Shown: piece after piece, positions 1 through 18,120 of the stretch
Layout of the letters: each line of letters starts with the position of its first letter
Numbering within the stretch: the stretch's first letter is position 1
DNA from: Echinococcus granulosus
Taxonomy: Eukaryota; Platyhelminthes; Cestoda; Cyclophyllidea; Taeniidae
DNA length: 64,000 nucleotides
Assembly: GCF_000524195.1 (NCBI RefSeq)
Contig: NW_020170411.1
Span: 463,204 to 527,203 of the forward strand
Direction: 5' to 3'
Program-made: the position numbers and the translations under genes
The notes under the pieces: generated by a model
Told to the model about the DNA's origin: nothing
The model's database searches: none
What the model saw: the letters and a program-made list of their open reading frames with translations, nothing else

Positions 1-4576
<4,576 letters not shown>

Positions 4577-5749
4577 CTAAGGAAGTAACTATGAAGAAGA
4601 CACTACATATTCATGCGTCGATTCTAGATGTTCTTGAGTATGCTCAAACTTTTCATAGAGCAGTCGTGCAATAGGACTATGTAATTTGATTGCCATACCA
4701 CTGATTACCGCCTAGAGTGCGTAAAAATACGAGGGCCTTACAACGAATATTGGAAGTGCAAAGAACCTGCGATCAGCTGCCCTAGGACTAGTTATAGTGG
4801 ACATATGGGTCAAAATGTATCTTTCACCAAACATCTAAGGTCGTTAAAGATCGAATTTACTCTGCAGCTGATCATGGCAATCAATGTTGAAAATCAAATT
4901 CATCAGAGCAACTCGTACAGAGTGTAATGCGAATTTTTTATTAAAAGCAAGAAACAATTTGTGCTATGGGCAGAAAACTGGGCCGCTTGGTTAAATATGC
5001 ACACCCTTCAGTCTCCACAGTTTGCATTTCCCTTGAAAGGCATAATAATAGCCTTTCAACCCTTCTGTGCGTTAGCAAAGGTCCATATCTACACAGACAT
5101 GACTTAATGCGGCTTAGGATGGAGTAAGTACGCTAAAATATAACCACACAATATCGTCCAAAATACATGATTGTTAACAGATAACTTGATTACTGTAATG
5201 CATTGGTTGTTTAGCTCTCAATCTTAACCATTTGTGTTTTTATTCGGTAAACTGTTCTCTTAAGCCATATCGGTATCCTTGACTCTATTGTATGTTGAAT
5301 TTATGTATTCTGCTCCAGGCTATGAACCTTAGAGGAGTGGAGGAATTGCATGTGCCACGGGTGGGAGAATCAGCGATGACCTCAAAATGAGGGGCAAAAT
5401 TGGTGTTAACCTTCGGCAATTACCCCAGCACAGTGTTCTATTGGAATGCTATTACCAACCAAAGCGTCACTAGCCGTAAACTATCCAAATAATTTCATGA
5501 CGTAGCTGCCTACCATTCCTGCATGGAGATAACAAATGTGTGAAATTGCATTACCTCTTTCCCCTCCCACCTCTCTACTAGCTAAATGGAGCCCAGACAA
5601 ATGTGACTGGGCAGTTTTGAAGTGAAAACAAGGTAGCAAGGAGGGTTTGACGCGCAACCCTACCCCCATAGAACTATGTTAAATTCCGTCCTTCCTTACA
5701 CAGACCCGCTTTTAGGCCAGTGTTCTTATGTGGCCTCCTTAGCCTTCCC

Positions 5750-5935
5750 TGAAGACGAAAGAAGATATAATACTCGGGCAGAATATGTATGTATTCGACA
5801 TGGAGAAGGTATTTGTCTACTGGCATGATCCAAAGGCCAGCCTATCCCGTGTGGTACAGTAGCCATCTCAAAAGTGGTTCTTCACCAAAACCGAGAGCTA
5901 AATAACCATCCTATTGCACCTATGTCTACTGATGG
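5750..5935. repeat. Interspersed repeat fragment, copy A
   Basis: The stretch near 5822-5852 (GGCATGATCCAAAGGCCAGC and following) matches 8964-8996 at most positions, and both are followed by an ACCAAAACCGAG-like segment. The part near 5755-5790 (GAAAGAAGA...TACTCGGGCAGAA) resembles 16098-16132. The family and full boundaries cannot be set by eye. Confidence 0.45.
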
Positions 5936-6239
5936 ACAAGCGTGACGGTCAGCGCGATTCCCCGTCCGCGAATCCAGTGGTCATACAGGACGAAACTGCA
6001 GATCCAGCTAAATAGCCAAGAGGGATCAGTGACATTGTAGTCAAGTATTTCCTAAGTTGTATAGAAATGTGATTACTGGTGCGAGTGATTAGTGGGTGTT
6101 TTCTCACAGCACCGGTTACGTTGTAATGGCTGATGCGGGAGGCTGACCAAGGGGGTAAGCCGGGGACAACGCTTAAAAGGGAGGGGCACAATGCAATATG
6201 GTGGCTATTTAACCCTCGGTTTCCGGCAAAGGACCGCTT

Positions 6240-6375
6240 TGTGCCATGGTCATTTGTGCCTTTACAGGGAGGGCTAGCCTCTAACTACGCCAGTAGCCCC
6301 AACCTCTTCTCTGTGTTAAATATGTATATTCTACCGAAGCGCTGAACCACTGAGCTGCTTTGACGCGCAATAGTA
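6240..6375 (-). repeat. Possible tRNA-derived (SINE-like) remnant
   Basis: On the minus strand, AGCTCAGTGGTTCAGCGC near 6339-6356 resembles a tRNA A box (internal RNA polymerase III promoter). About 35 bases further on, AGGTTGGGGCT is a poor match to a B box. It does not fold as a tRNA by inspection, so it is read only as a possible SINE remnant. Confidence 0.25.
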
Positions 6376-6768
6376 ATTTTAGCTGACGACCACTTTTAAT
6401 GGCAAATCTTCCTACTCACACTAATGTAACATTAAACGACCAATCTAGACACATGTGAAAGTTTTGCGTTACATTGATACCATATTATCAGTTTTGGATT
6501 TTGATAATATTTCCATTACAATTTAATCAACCTCTATTGCAGAGATTAAAGCCAAAATAATGGCCCAAATAACTTCCCATTGCCAGAGAGTTTTATTTAC
6601 TTTTTTAAAAAGGATGCTGTAAAAAGCACTTAAAAGTGAAGTATTGAGGAGTTATTCTTCAAAACAAAAGTTGGCCACTATGTTTAAAATGCTATATAAA
6701 GTATTGGGATACATGATTTGCTGCAAATTACAAGGATGACGACCAGTATGTTTATTCAATCGATTGTC

Positions 6769-7857
6769 ATGGCAACTGTTAGCGACCTTAAGAATGCACT
6801 GAAAAGTCTTTTAGCACGGAACGGGGCACTCAATCGAATTGAAGCACAAGCAAAATTTGAAGTCTTCGCTGCCTTAGATAAGACGACACCTTCACAAAAC
6901 TTGCCTTCTCATGTGCAAATCGATGAAGCCGCCTTTATTATCAATGAACTGATTTTGGAGTACATGAAATTCAACGAGTAAGCTTCGCAAATATTGCATT
7001 TAAATTTTACCCACCTACACAGATTATATTTTTATTCAATGAAGTGCCTAAGTGTATTGGGGGTCTCAATTTTATCCTACCGGCCTGTTGCAGGTGAAAT
7101 TATGATTGTCTCAATTCGATGAAAGATGTACCCAGTTATAGTATTCCTTGATTGACATGTCTTCCTCTAAATCTTCGGATTCTTCGTGATAAAAAATCGT
7201 CGCTTTCGTTGTTTTAGATGGGTGTGCGCGGCTCAATCAATCTGTTTATTGAAAATGATTGGAATAGGTAGCAATGGTTACAAGTAGGATAGTACATCGA
7301 CCCATCTACACTTCCTAGACATATTTGAGCTCACCAATAGGATTTTTTGTGGACGTAAACTAACTCCTAAAGTATAATTGCTTTTATACCTTTTTTATTG
7401 CTACACTTTCACTTCAATGTCCAATCAGTTTGATTATCATGTACTCACAACACCAGAGAGAGTTTAGAAATTTATTACTGCACATTCTTAGTGATTCAAC
7501 GAACTCAACGTGTACGAATTCTAAAATAAATAATGTCTTACTGCTGAAAGATTCAAGTCGTTGCTCGTAATGCCGACGGAACCTGTGTAAACATACCAAC
7601 ATACCGAATATCCAAATTTCAGCCTCCGGTTTAGTGAGTCGGTGTTCCGAAGTGAGATGAAGCACAAGCATGAACCAATGTCTCGGCGTTTGCTCTGCCA
7701 ATCTCTTAACGTCAAACCGACGGTCTCTGCGAAGGTGTCGGCGGATGACGCGGCGGCTGGTTCCGGGATTAGAGCTGCATCATTTGCTGAGAAACCGGTC
7801 CCTCTTTTGTATTATTTTGTTGAGCATTTCAAATCCACCAAATTCGGAAGGAATTGA
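6769..7857 (+). CDS. CEP20: CEP20/FOPNL-like LisH centriolar protein
   Basis: A small protein of the FOP/OFD1-related group, found in animals at centriolar satellites and basal bodies and needed for cilium formation. There are two exons, 6769-6977 and 7623-7857, joined at phase 2, giving 147 residues (human about 174). The start MATVSDLKNAL matches the family start MATVAELK. An upstream in-frame ATG gives only an unconserved leader. Residues about 55-85 form the LisH dimerisation motif: INELILEYMKFN is followed, across the intron, by DLRFSESVFRSEM. PLLYYFVEHF near the C-terminus matches the conserved PLLYGILAHFL. The donor GTAAGC at 6978 and the acceptor ending at 7622 are canonical. The first TGA ends the protein soon after the conserved block, so the extra polar tail of vertebrate members is missing. 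An ATTAAA at 7894-7899 may serve for polyadenylation. Confidence 0.93.
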
Positions 7858-9404
7858 CTAAATTACGTGTCAATTTATACTGACTACAATTTTATTAAAA
7901 CTTAATGGTATGTATTTGTAGTGAAACACATTTGACAAATGAATGCGGTATCTACCTACCGAATTCTCTTATTACTTAATAAGAGAGTAATTTAAAGTGA
8001 GCAATTTCTTTTCTAGTAGCACCGTTAATTAGAACTTTTATAACCTCACCGGGTTTAAGAGTTAGCAGAGTTGGTTGACAAGTTCCTATCCGCCTAGGCG
8101 TTCCTAGCTTCTTATTCGTAATTAAGCCTGCATTTGTATCGGAAATCAGCCGCTTTCGAAAGTCGTTGTCCCCTAAAAATACTTGAAAATACTAGTTCGT
8201 AATTCATAATATTTTCGAGGGAACTTTTAAATAAAATTAAAACCTCAAGGAGATGCGAAACGAGTTAAGGAGGTCTGACCGATGTAAGGGTGAGTGCTGG
8301 GTCACAGTTCATATCGTTTGGGGACTCGATTTAAGAAAGCTCTTTCAGATTATAATTGTCAGAAAGATCCGATTTTTGAAGCACAATTTTTTTTAATTTA
8401 CGAGAGTAATCCTGGTTCATACCTAATTTGACATTGGCTTTAAAGGTTGAATTCGTTAAAATATTTCGAAGAATGTTTGTAGTTTATCAGAACGCATGTA
8501 TTTTACCAATACAGTCGAGGTATCAGATAGTAAAATGTAGTAAAAAAATAACTAACCGAAGCCTGTATCATGTAAGCACAAATGATATTAGGCAAGACTA
8601 TAACAAAATTGAATTTTGTCATTAAAGTATTTCCCTTACTTTTGGTTTTGTTTTGTTTTTTTTTCTAAAAATACAGGCAAACATCTAAACAGCTAGAGTG
8701 GTTCCGTATTTCCAGTAGGTGGTATGTCTTGCATGCACTAAGAACGATATTGCACCAAATTACGGATAGCTTCACCTCCAGTTCTTGCACTACTGACATC
8801 TGAGCATCCATTGTTCCATGTCCCTCGATTTTGGAGCATGGTCAAGGGTGTCCGGTCAGCCCCAAGGGTGTCGATGCCGTTCCAGATTTCTTGAGGGTGA
8901 GGCCGTGTAACAGCATTGAAACAACACCTCTGCGGCCTCAACCAGCTCTGAGTTGGAGCTAGTGGCATGGTTCAAAGGCCAGCCCACCCAGTGAAGGTAT
9001 GTTTTGCCAAAACGCAGAGCAGTCCTGTACCAAAACCGAGTTAACCGAAGAAAGTGCTACATCATTACTAGCATATTCGATGCAACGCTTTAAGAAGAAA
9101 ATTAATCTTCGAATCTTGTGCAGTTAAATGCCGTCTGCTTTAAAATTAACTATGACCAAGGAGATTAATTTTAGATGATAATTAAAGCAGTATTTTGCTT
9201 GAAAAACTTTCTGGTGAACAGGTTTGGTTCTTATCCCTTTGCGTGCAAACAATGGAACCTATTAATCATAAGAAGTTGACAGTTTGATTTTGCCGCAGAT
9301 GATATGGCATAATTCATTTGCTTTGGTTGAGGTATTTAAACGAATAAGTCCAAGGTTGTTACTAATGTGCATTGACGCCCTGCTCACAACTAGTTGAGAT
9401 CAAT
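7858..9404. other. Intergenic region between CEP20 and RABEPK
   Basis: AT-rich DNA without a recognisable exon. It contains the repeat-like block at 8740-9050. The RABEPK promoter should lie in its right part, but no specific element can be named. Confidence 0.5.
8740..9050. repeat. Interspersed repeat fragment, copy B
   Basis: The segment near 8964-8996 is nearly the same as 5822-5852, and GTACCAAAACCGAG at about 9025-9040 has a counterpart after copy A. The block is richer in G and C than its surroundings. A minus-strand open frame of 76 codons inside it shows no recognisable protein. Confidence 0.45.
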
Positions 9405-12400
9405 ATGTCTATGGGTGGGGTTCCACTGAAGTTAGGCAGTTGGTAAGTTTCCTGATATATTTTCTTCTAAAATGGTTTATCCTTTTAATTCTAGTTGCTT
9501 TTGATAGAAAAATCGTGACAATCTGTGTACCCAATGGGAATTGTATACTTAAACTTGAGTTCCAATACTTATTTGTAAACTCCTCTACTATTGTCTGACA
9601 AATGACTCACGTCTATTTGTAAAAGCATCCTGCATTTTCCTGACAGCCATTTCTTTGCCTGGCTTTTTTCTGCTCGATTTTTAAGGCACAAATGTGACAT
9701 ACGTAATGTTGGTAAAGACATAACTCTAGCGAGAGTTGGTCACACCGCCCACCACCTTCACACCGACGACAACTCGGACTGGTTGTTGCTTATAGGCGGT
9801 GCAAGCTTTTCTTCCTGTTGCAAGGATTGCCTCCTTTACAGTGTCAGAAATGGCCAGGTCTGTCCTATCGAGAGTGCAGACTCATTATCGGAGTCTGGCT
9901 TTGAGCGTTATGAGCACGCTAGTGTCTTACTTGATAACGAGGTTAGTAGCTGATGAGCCTGTCAATTTATGCAACTTTTATGTTTTTACGGTAGTATGGA
10001 TTGCAAATGTTCATAACCTGTGCGTGAATTCTTGAGTATCCTCACATTTAATCATAAGATTTAGTCTTTTTCAAAGAGATTTGCTTGCAAAAATCGTGTC
10101 AAAAACCTTCTGATGTTAACAAATGTCTTATTTTTGCTTGGATCACAGTTTCTCTAAATTGTGCTGCTTCTACACTGTGTAAATTTTCGTTCGCTATCGT
10201 ATTTTAGTAAGTGGACTGAAGTTTTGGATTCTGTTTAAAAATGCAATGGACTTAAAACTAGTTATTCTTAAATATCCTTGTTTTATGCAAAAATCCTTTT
10301 CTACTTTGAAAAACTGCGTGAAAGTACACTTTATTGACGAAAATAAATCCGATTAACACTGGCTTTATTAGAACTGAAAGGGTATGTAATTCCCTCGTGT
10401 AACTTTTTTGGTTCTTCTCTTCGGTTAATAGGTGGATGAATCACCCTTATGTTCGTCCATATAAACAATTGGTTCTTTAATTTCTTATGAATGCATAAAT
10501 ACCCATTTGTTTTGGTATTCTCTTAAAAATACAGCTATTAATGCAGTTAATCTTTTCTCCATTAGCCATGGAATTGGGTTGTTTTCTGCCTCCAACCAAA
10601 CTTCTCGTAGCCTCTCAAATAATTCGCTAAAAATAGCACTCAGTTTTTCAATCTGGTAAATCTTCAGCCGGTATCCTTAAACACTTAAAGGGATATAACG
10701 TTTACAGAGTGACACCAGATGAATATGTGTTCAGTCAGCTTACCAATATGCCTTTCAAAATTCTGTTTAAAGAGGGCATGATCATCACCTTACTAGTGTT
10801 TCGCACTTTCTCTTACCTGTTTAATTATAACATCTCGAAATGGCACATCTCTGATTGTAATTTACAGACACATAATAGAATACCCTACCACATCAGATTC
10901 TTTTATTCAATAAGCTGGAGTCTACGATTTACTCAGCGTTCTCCATTTCATCTTTCATCGTTTGGAATTCATAAAGTGCGCGTCTTTTTCTTTGGGATAC
11001 ATGGATCCCTTTGTTTATACTGTGCGTAAAAGAGAGTAGTGTTTTCGGCTTTCAAGAAGCACCATGGTAGTTCGTATGAACAGATCAATTCCTTTGCTTG
11101 TACATATACTCTACTAACATGTCTGTTCGAAAAGATCAGTACTGTCAAATAACCGATGTGACTAGGAAAACCTACTGGAAATGAATGAGTTGGACAAAAA
11201 ATCTTTCATGATTATTCTTCGTCTTCGTAATAGTTGGTGATATTCGGTGGAGCCACGGCGGAGGGGCCGCTCAACGACGTGATCCATGCGAAGCTGGAGG
11301 TAGAAACGTCGGCGTCATTGCCAGGGCGCCTCTTCGCTTCCTCCGTCCCTACTGCTGCCGCCATCAATGTGGCACCACGCACCCAACACACCGCTGCTTG
11401 CCTCACCTCCACAGGGGAACTCGTCGTCTTTGCTGGTGGTGACAGGGGCAGTGTACCTGTTGACGATCAAAAGGTGGAAAGGAAGAGTTGGTTTGGCTTT
11501 ATTTTTTTCCTTGATGAGTATGTGGCCCAAACTACGGATACATGAGCTCAAAACAAAAGCATATCTTATTATGTTTACTTATAAATAGAAGTTAACATTG
11601 TCAATTTGACGATTTCTAACTTTTGACTCCTATAAAGTAGTTTCCCATGTAGCTCAGAACTTTCTCCGCCGGCAAAGAACTAATAAAACATTTATTGTGA
11701 TCAATGACGCATAGGTGCACCTCTATGAGGTGAAGACAAGCCGATGGCGAGTGGTTGAGGTGCAGGATGAAGGCAGGGCGCCATGCCGCCGCATGGGACA
11801 TTTGATGCTGCCGCTTCCGTCTCCACCATCACCACAGGATCTCCACGAGCTCACCACTACCACCCTCTATGTGCACGGTGGCATGGCCGGAAACGATTTC
11901 TTTGACGACCTGTTCTACCTTTCCATTGAAAGGGTGAGTAGTCGTTCACTCATTTAGGCTTTAAATAATGCTCTGGGGCTACCTTTCTCATTTCCGATTG
12001 TCCGTTTCCAACTGTCGAACGTGGGGATGTATTTGCTACTACTCTTTTGGTTAGGAACTTGCTTAATTTTGGAAGAAATGGTGTCTTTTTTACCTGGACG
12101 GTGTTAACTTCTTATTTTTTAGGTTCTCAAGAAGCTACAATTAATGGTACTTCCAAATAGAAATCAACAACAGCTCTAATAAACGTCAAGCTATTCCTTC
12201 TTTTTCATACATCATACCGAGTGTTTGCGATCTTTTTAACTGCTTTTTACTTCTACGTAACAGTGCAAAGTATCATAGGAACGGCTCGTCTTCACGTTTT
12301 CATAACCAAACAGGAAGGTAAATTTTGAGACCACTTTTCTGCTAGAGCTGAATTGCTATTATACTTCCTTACTGTATGTCTGTGTCCTATCCTTGGTGAA

Positions 12401-14439
12401 AATTCAATGGTAACCTTGTTACCTTCCTTCCATACTTTGATCTCCTGAAGCTTTAATAGGTACTGCCAACGTGATGTTGGAGCATCAGGCAAAAAGAATT
12501 AGCACCTCTGGTCAGCCACCGATGCCTAATCAAACTCTTATAGTCTTTATCTTGCAATGACCGAAGGCATTAGCATGCCCTGTGGCAACTAGGTGTACCT
12601 AATGATTTTTAAGGCCATGCAGTGGAACTACAGCTTTTCATCGCAATATTGCCAGGCCGTTAAAAATAGAGGAGGACAACGTGCATTTGTTAGCCATATT
12701 TTTGCCTGTCAGGCATTCCCTAGAAGTACTAAGCCCACCTTTACCGTTATTTCCGTTATTTCAATTTTTTGAAGTGGTGGTGGAACATCAATTGTTGAGA
12801 GAATTGCCTATTTAGCGTTGTCAAATAAGCACCCACACTTTTGACATTTCTCTAGGCCTCAGGGACGCTCCAAAGACCTGCATGGTCACAACGAAGTATT
12901 CGACTCGAATTAGTGTAACAGAGATTCATTGCTTTTAACAAGTTGTTCTGTTTCAACTCCTCCAAAAAGACTTTGGATGAGGACAAAACCCGAGTGGTCG
13001 GCGAGTGGCACAATATTCGCACTGCAGTGACGCAGGAAGGACCCTGGCCGAGTCCTCGAGCAGGCCATGGGGGTGCTTTTATTCCCTCCTCCTCAACCTC
13101 CTTCCCACGACTCTTCATCTTCGGCGGTGTCAACGCTGACGGCCCCTTGAACGACATACAATACTTCGATAAAGGTGGCGTTTCAGTGGCTTAAAATAAT
13201 GCCTACTAGGATTTAATAAGTAGGCGTCAATTCCAAGAAAGCATGCCGGATGACTCAGGACACCAAATATGGGATGTTAGTCAGTGATTAGACTGGAAAC
13301 AATGGAGTTGAAAACCACATTTTTACTGTTACCAAAGTTAATGTGTATGTTTTGTCTGCTTCATATGCAAGATTTGTACGATATTCTACAACTAGTGCGA
13401 CGACTTTCAAAAAGTAGTTTATGTCTGCACTATAAGTAGGGTTCCTATTTGACTTTTATATTTGGTAGTGCCATTGCTGAAATACTGAGCAGCTACCACT
13501 TACTTTTGGCTTGGGTTTCAACTAGATAATCCGTAGAATTTTATCAAACACAACAACGATAAGAACCCAAGTGATGCTAAAGTCGAGAGGGTTTGTGGAT
13601 AACATGTAGACGCTCATGCTCACTCTTTAATGCTTATTAGCCAGTTGACCCCCTCACTTCTCTAATTTATCCAAGTTAATTCGAATCTGTAGAACCGGTG
13701 GTCATATTGAGCCTTGCCCTGTCTTAATCACATAATTTGAGATTTGACTGAGTTCACTAGAACTCGGCTCAATCTTTCATTTGTTGGTTTCTCTCAAAAC
13801 TTTATCATAATGCAGTTTCCAGTACAGCTAGTTTAGTCAAAGATGGGCTTTTGAAATCAATTCTACCAGTAAAGATTATTGTTCTTTGATGCCACAAATT
13901 CTTTACGGTGTATGGTTTTCTTTTCGCTTTAATATCATTGACCTTATATTCATGATTTCACTATCATTATTCTCGAATAAGTAAGTGCTTTTGCAAGTGG
14001 TGGGCAGCCAAGAGATTGGTATGTTGGCTATATATTTGCATCGCCTGAGTGATCCTCAATACATCGAGAAAAAAGCATTTCCAAATTACGCTGACAGGGT
14101 CAATGCAGTGGACGGCGGTGATGTCTGAGGGTGAGGTGCCGCAGCCTCGTCTCGACTTCGCCTTTACCACCCTTCGACTACGGATTCCCAATCCAAAGTT
14201 TAGCCCCCAATTGGTACTGGACTCAAATGATCCTTCTACCGAGAGGAAACGAGTTGGTGAGCGAGGTACGTTGACTTCATACATTTTGGAGTCGCTTCAA
14301 ACATGGATCATTTACCAATTTTTCCTCCCTTTTAGAGGAGTCGTTGATTTGGTGTAGTTACTTGTTCATACACGGAGGGATGGATGCTGGCCATGAAGTA
14401 TTCCATGACGCCTACCTCTGCTGTTTAGATGATGCATGA
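9405..14439 (+). CDS. RABEPK: RABEPK (Rab9 effector p40), kelch-repeat protein
   Basis: A kelch beta-propeller protein. In mammals it binds GTP-loaded Rab9 and supports transport from late endosomes to the trans-Golgi. There are seven exons: 9405-9442, 9686-9941, 11234-11473, 11715-11933, 12943-13174, 14098-14265 and 14336-14439. All phases agree, giving 418 residues (human 372). Kelch landmarks in order are LARVGHTAHHL and LLLIGGAS, FERYEHAS, LVIFGGATAEGPLNDV, PRTQHTAACL and LVVFAGGDRGSVPVDD, CRRMGHLML and LYVHGGMAGNDFFDDL, SPRAGHGGAF and LFIFGGVNADGPLNDI, then QPRLDF and YLFIHGGMDAGHEVFHD before the stop. The order and spacing match RABEPK rather than other kelch proteins (YEHAS, GGGERGAQPV-like, HGGLAG-like). 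The donor at 11474 (GTGGAA) is weak. The start of exon 5 is the least certain boundary, since an acceptor ending at 12920 is an alternative. Confidence 0.93.
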
Positions 14440-14538
14440 TGTTTTGTCGATATTTTGTGAAAAAAAATTTACTTTTATAAATTAAGTAGTAATAATTCGT
14501 CACATTTAAGTGGTCAGCGTTGGAGAGAATTACACAAA

Positions 14539-14544
14539 AATAAA
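14539..14544 (+). promoter_or_regulatory. Candidate polyadenylation signal of RABEPK
   Basis: A canonical AATAAA hexamer 100 bases after the RABEPK stop codon, in a suitable AT-rich context. It is the first such hexamer noticed downstream of the gene. Confidence 0.5.
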
Positions 14545-16288
14545 TAGCTCGGGACCTAATTACACTTACCTTCAGCGGGTATCATGAGACCCCGCAGTGA
14601 CAAGTTAAATACGCCAATTCTCGATGGAGGTTCGTGTTTTACCTCAGCTGCTATTTAACATAAATGACATTTCTATTGATTTGAAGTGGCGTACTTTGCC
14701 GAAGATATTCCGCAAGTGCACCTTTTACTTAGTTTTCTCTATCATAGCTTCAGTCCTGTTTCGTTTTAAGCACAACTAATGGTTTCCTTTCCCCGGACTG
14801 GTCTTGTCCACGCGCTGTCGTCAATCCAACACATCGCCAAATATTCTCAAATGCCTTAGTTTGTCTTGAAAGAAGTTTTATTATTAGGGAGTCATTTTTG
14901 CTATCTATAAGTTGCTTTCGGGGCTGCTAGAGGCTTCTTGACATTTTTTTTCATCGAATAGCCTGAAAGCACCTAGTCTGTCTAGAATGCCCCTACAAAT
15001 TAGACACAATTTGCAAGTTTGCTTTCGACTCGAATGGACTAAATTTGGTACCGTATTATCTGTAATTTTTAAAAAGTGTTTGCGGAAGGTTTAGAATTAA
15101 AAATGGCTCCAGCAGTCAATCTCGACCATTTAATCTGACAATTTTATGATTGAGGGTGTTTTAAGCGTCTTTAAATTTAGCACAAGATAATAAACTTGGA
15201 AATTGAGTCAGGTTTATAAATCTTGCTTATTCCTGGGCCGTTCTTGCCATATAAGTTCATCGAGTCCGTCCTAAACCAGTTTGAATCCAGCTTTTGGTTA
15301 CGAGGGTTAGTTATGCCCCTGCCCAAGTGGTAGAATAGATACTGTAGTAGTCTTGAAACTAAGTCGCACGGGGAATGTTGCTGTGGCTTCTACATTTGGC
15401 AAAAATGCCAAAGGGGTCAATTCTACCGCGCCAGTAGTCCTCCGCGCTTCTACAGTGTTTAGGAACAACCCACAACAACAGTCGAGGAATATTTTATAAC
15501 GGCGTAAGTCGGGATTTGGTGGTGAATTCTCTATTTAAAATGCACCCACCTCTTTACTAACATTAGCACAGTGATGAGGCACGGAGGTATTTGTTTACTC
15601 CATTTCTCGAAGCGTAACTTGCAGAATTAAAAACTTTATTTGTGTGAACGTGTATTCTACTGACATTAATTCAGAGATAGTCGTTTTCTTTACGAAACGA
15701 AATGCTCGCAGTTCTGTTGAATGACTTGTAGCTAGTAATTTATTGTATTAGTGAGGATTTTGGTTGACTTTAAGACTTTCCTTCCCTGAATCGTGAAATT
15801 GACGTGCTAAACAGGCAATATCTTATAACCTGTCAAACAATTGCACTACCTCTATTGGTAATGGTTTAACCAATGCTTTGAAACGTTTAGAATATTTAGG
15901 TTTACTGAAGCGTTAATTCCATTGTTATACTTGGAGAAGAAATCTGTAAAGCATTCATTCTGCTTTTCACAATCAATGCGCCATTTAAGATTGACTAGTT
16001 CCTGTCACATGACTGTCATAATGTCGAATTGTGAGAAATTTTTCGTGGTCTGTAGTAAACTTATGCAATTGTAGCGTCTTAAGTCTTTTCTGAGTTGAAA
16101 GAAAGCACGGTACTTGGGCAGAAATTACATTGGTGACGCACAGAACGGCTGGCAAGGAGGGGGGCTTTTAACCCGCCTTAGAGGTCATACCGCTTAGCAG
16201 TATAAAACGATGGCCGTGCCATTTGGTGCCTACACGACTAAAACGAAGAGTTAAGCAAATAACTAAAGAATTACAGGAGGTGTTTTTG

Positions 16289-16301
16289 CCCCCCCCCCCC
16301 C
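16289..16301. repeat. Homopolymer C13 tract
   Basis: Thirteen consecutive C residues in otherwise AT-rich sequence. It is probably a slippage tract and a site where assembly length may be wrong. Confidence 0.9.
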
Positions 16302-18120
16302 TCATTTTTGGCTCGGGTTTGGAAGTGGTCGTTCGATCTCTGAAGCTTCGCAGCTTCTCAAAAGATGCTCGCAGTCTACTTTAGAATTTTAAGTCATTTT
16401 CTAAAAATTGTTGCTATTGTTGAAAAAATATAATAATTGAATGCTTTCTCTTAGTTTATGTGGAATCAAGTGAAGGGACTCCCGAATGGCTGGAAAACTA
16501 TCATTGTATAATTTTGACAATTCTGTGGGAGTTCAAAAAAACTGCGGTATTTTGAATAGTGTAGAATGAAAGTAATCTCAACATTGCCCCAGATCTCACT
16601 GGGCATCCAATCAGGTCATAACTTTTCAGCGACTTCAGGAAAACACGTTAATCTCCAGTACTTGTTAACAACTATGTCCTTTAGTCTGTGATTGTTCAAG
16701 GTCACGAGACTTCTACTGACGAGGAAGGTTAATACAATATTTTAATGTTGACTTCGAGCCATGGATTGCATCTTTGAAGGAAGGAGAGAAGCCCAAAAGA
16801 CTAAGAGTTGGGACATTTCATTCATCATTGGTGGAACGTCCTCTCTTGAAGTAGATACATAACGAGTGGAGATGAACAGGCCTTTTAATCCAGCCAAATG
16901 CATAACGTGAAGTTGGTAGTGCTGTAGTAAAAAACTAACTTATGCTGGTCCGTTTTAAAACGTCTGCCTCATTAAACAGATACATTGCCAATTGATCTCT
17001 ACTGATCGCTTTTATCACAAGACAGCGTTCGAAATGCAAAATAGAAGGGATAGATAAGAAATTTGGGATGATGGTTATGAAAATTTGTGCAACGACTAAT
17101 TCTTCTTTTGCCAGTCATTATTTTATTTATTGGATTGCATTATATGATAAAGGAGACTTGTAAATCCATGTAGTTTATCCGAAATTAATGCTGATACAAG
17201 TGGAACCACTCAGTCAATAGTCAAAGGAACTAGAGCTAGTGAAAACAAAAAAAAAAAAACAATCAAAGATGGCAGAGTGGACACATACTGCTCGGTGGTG
17301 GACTAAATAGTTTAAACGTCACTTTGTATAAGTCTCATTGCTGATTGTTCAAACGTGGGCATTAGTGGAGTGTAGAAGGCATCAAAAACTAAGGCGACTA
17401 ACTTCACAGCTAGGCAGCTGCCAAACCTGCAAAAACGGTGTCCTCTAATGGTTGCCAAGTCGTTATGAATAAGAAGATTACTGATGTGATGGAATGTCCA
17501 CTACCTATCTGATCACAAACCATCAACTCGAAATGGTCGGCTAGCCCTTTTTCCCCGACGGGAGTTTACACTGGTCACTATTATGGGAACCAAAAGAACT
17601 AGGTAGCAGCACCGAAATTAGGTTTTAATGTGCACAAAAATCAAGTGCCCAAAACCTCGGTAAATGAAAAGATATAAGGTCTGCTTAAATTATATAAATT
17701 CCTATTATTGATGCGCAAATCTCGAATACCAACGCAGACTTCCTAAAAAACCAAGTCCAATTACCATCACAACTATCGTCAACCATGGTGATCCAGAAAA
17801 TGCGTTCTTTTTAAAAAGAAGACAGTAAACTCATCCAATGGTAAAAGTCTCAGAAACATTGAGTTTGCCGAAAAATTCAGCATTTTAGTATAGAAAATCG
17901 CAGCAAATTTGTGAGGTTTATGACATACGTATCCATTTCTTTCCAGTTTGTCAAGATCATTACGACAGCTCCCATCTATTCTCTGGCAAATATTGAAATG
18001 AGAGGGAGTTTCTTGGGTAAGGCCACGAGTACTTAATGGGACCTCGGCTTCTTCCTATGTAGCCTTCCTAAATCAGAAGCAGTTGGCTAAAGATTTTCCC
18101 ATTTATGTCATTTCCAACGT

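Larger units (their letters stand above)
4577..6768. other. Head-to-head region between METTL9 and CEP20, with repeat-like segments
   Basis: METTL9 is read leftward and CEP20 rightward from this 2.2 kb. It must hold the missing first METTL9 exon and both promoters, but neither was recognised. From about 5750 to 6370 the base composition is richer in G and C. This part contains segments resembling others near 8960 and 16100, listed separately. The short open frames here show no family resemblance. Confidence 0.5.

Noticed and set aside
10709..11029. Plus-strand open frame of 106 codons in a RABEPK intron
   Set aside because: The flanking RABEPK exons join exactly without it and the translation resembles no domain.
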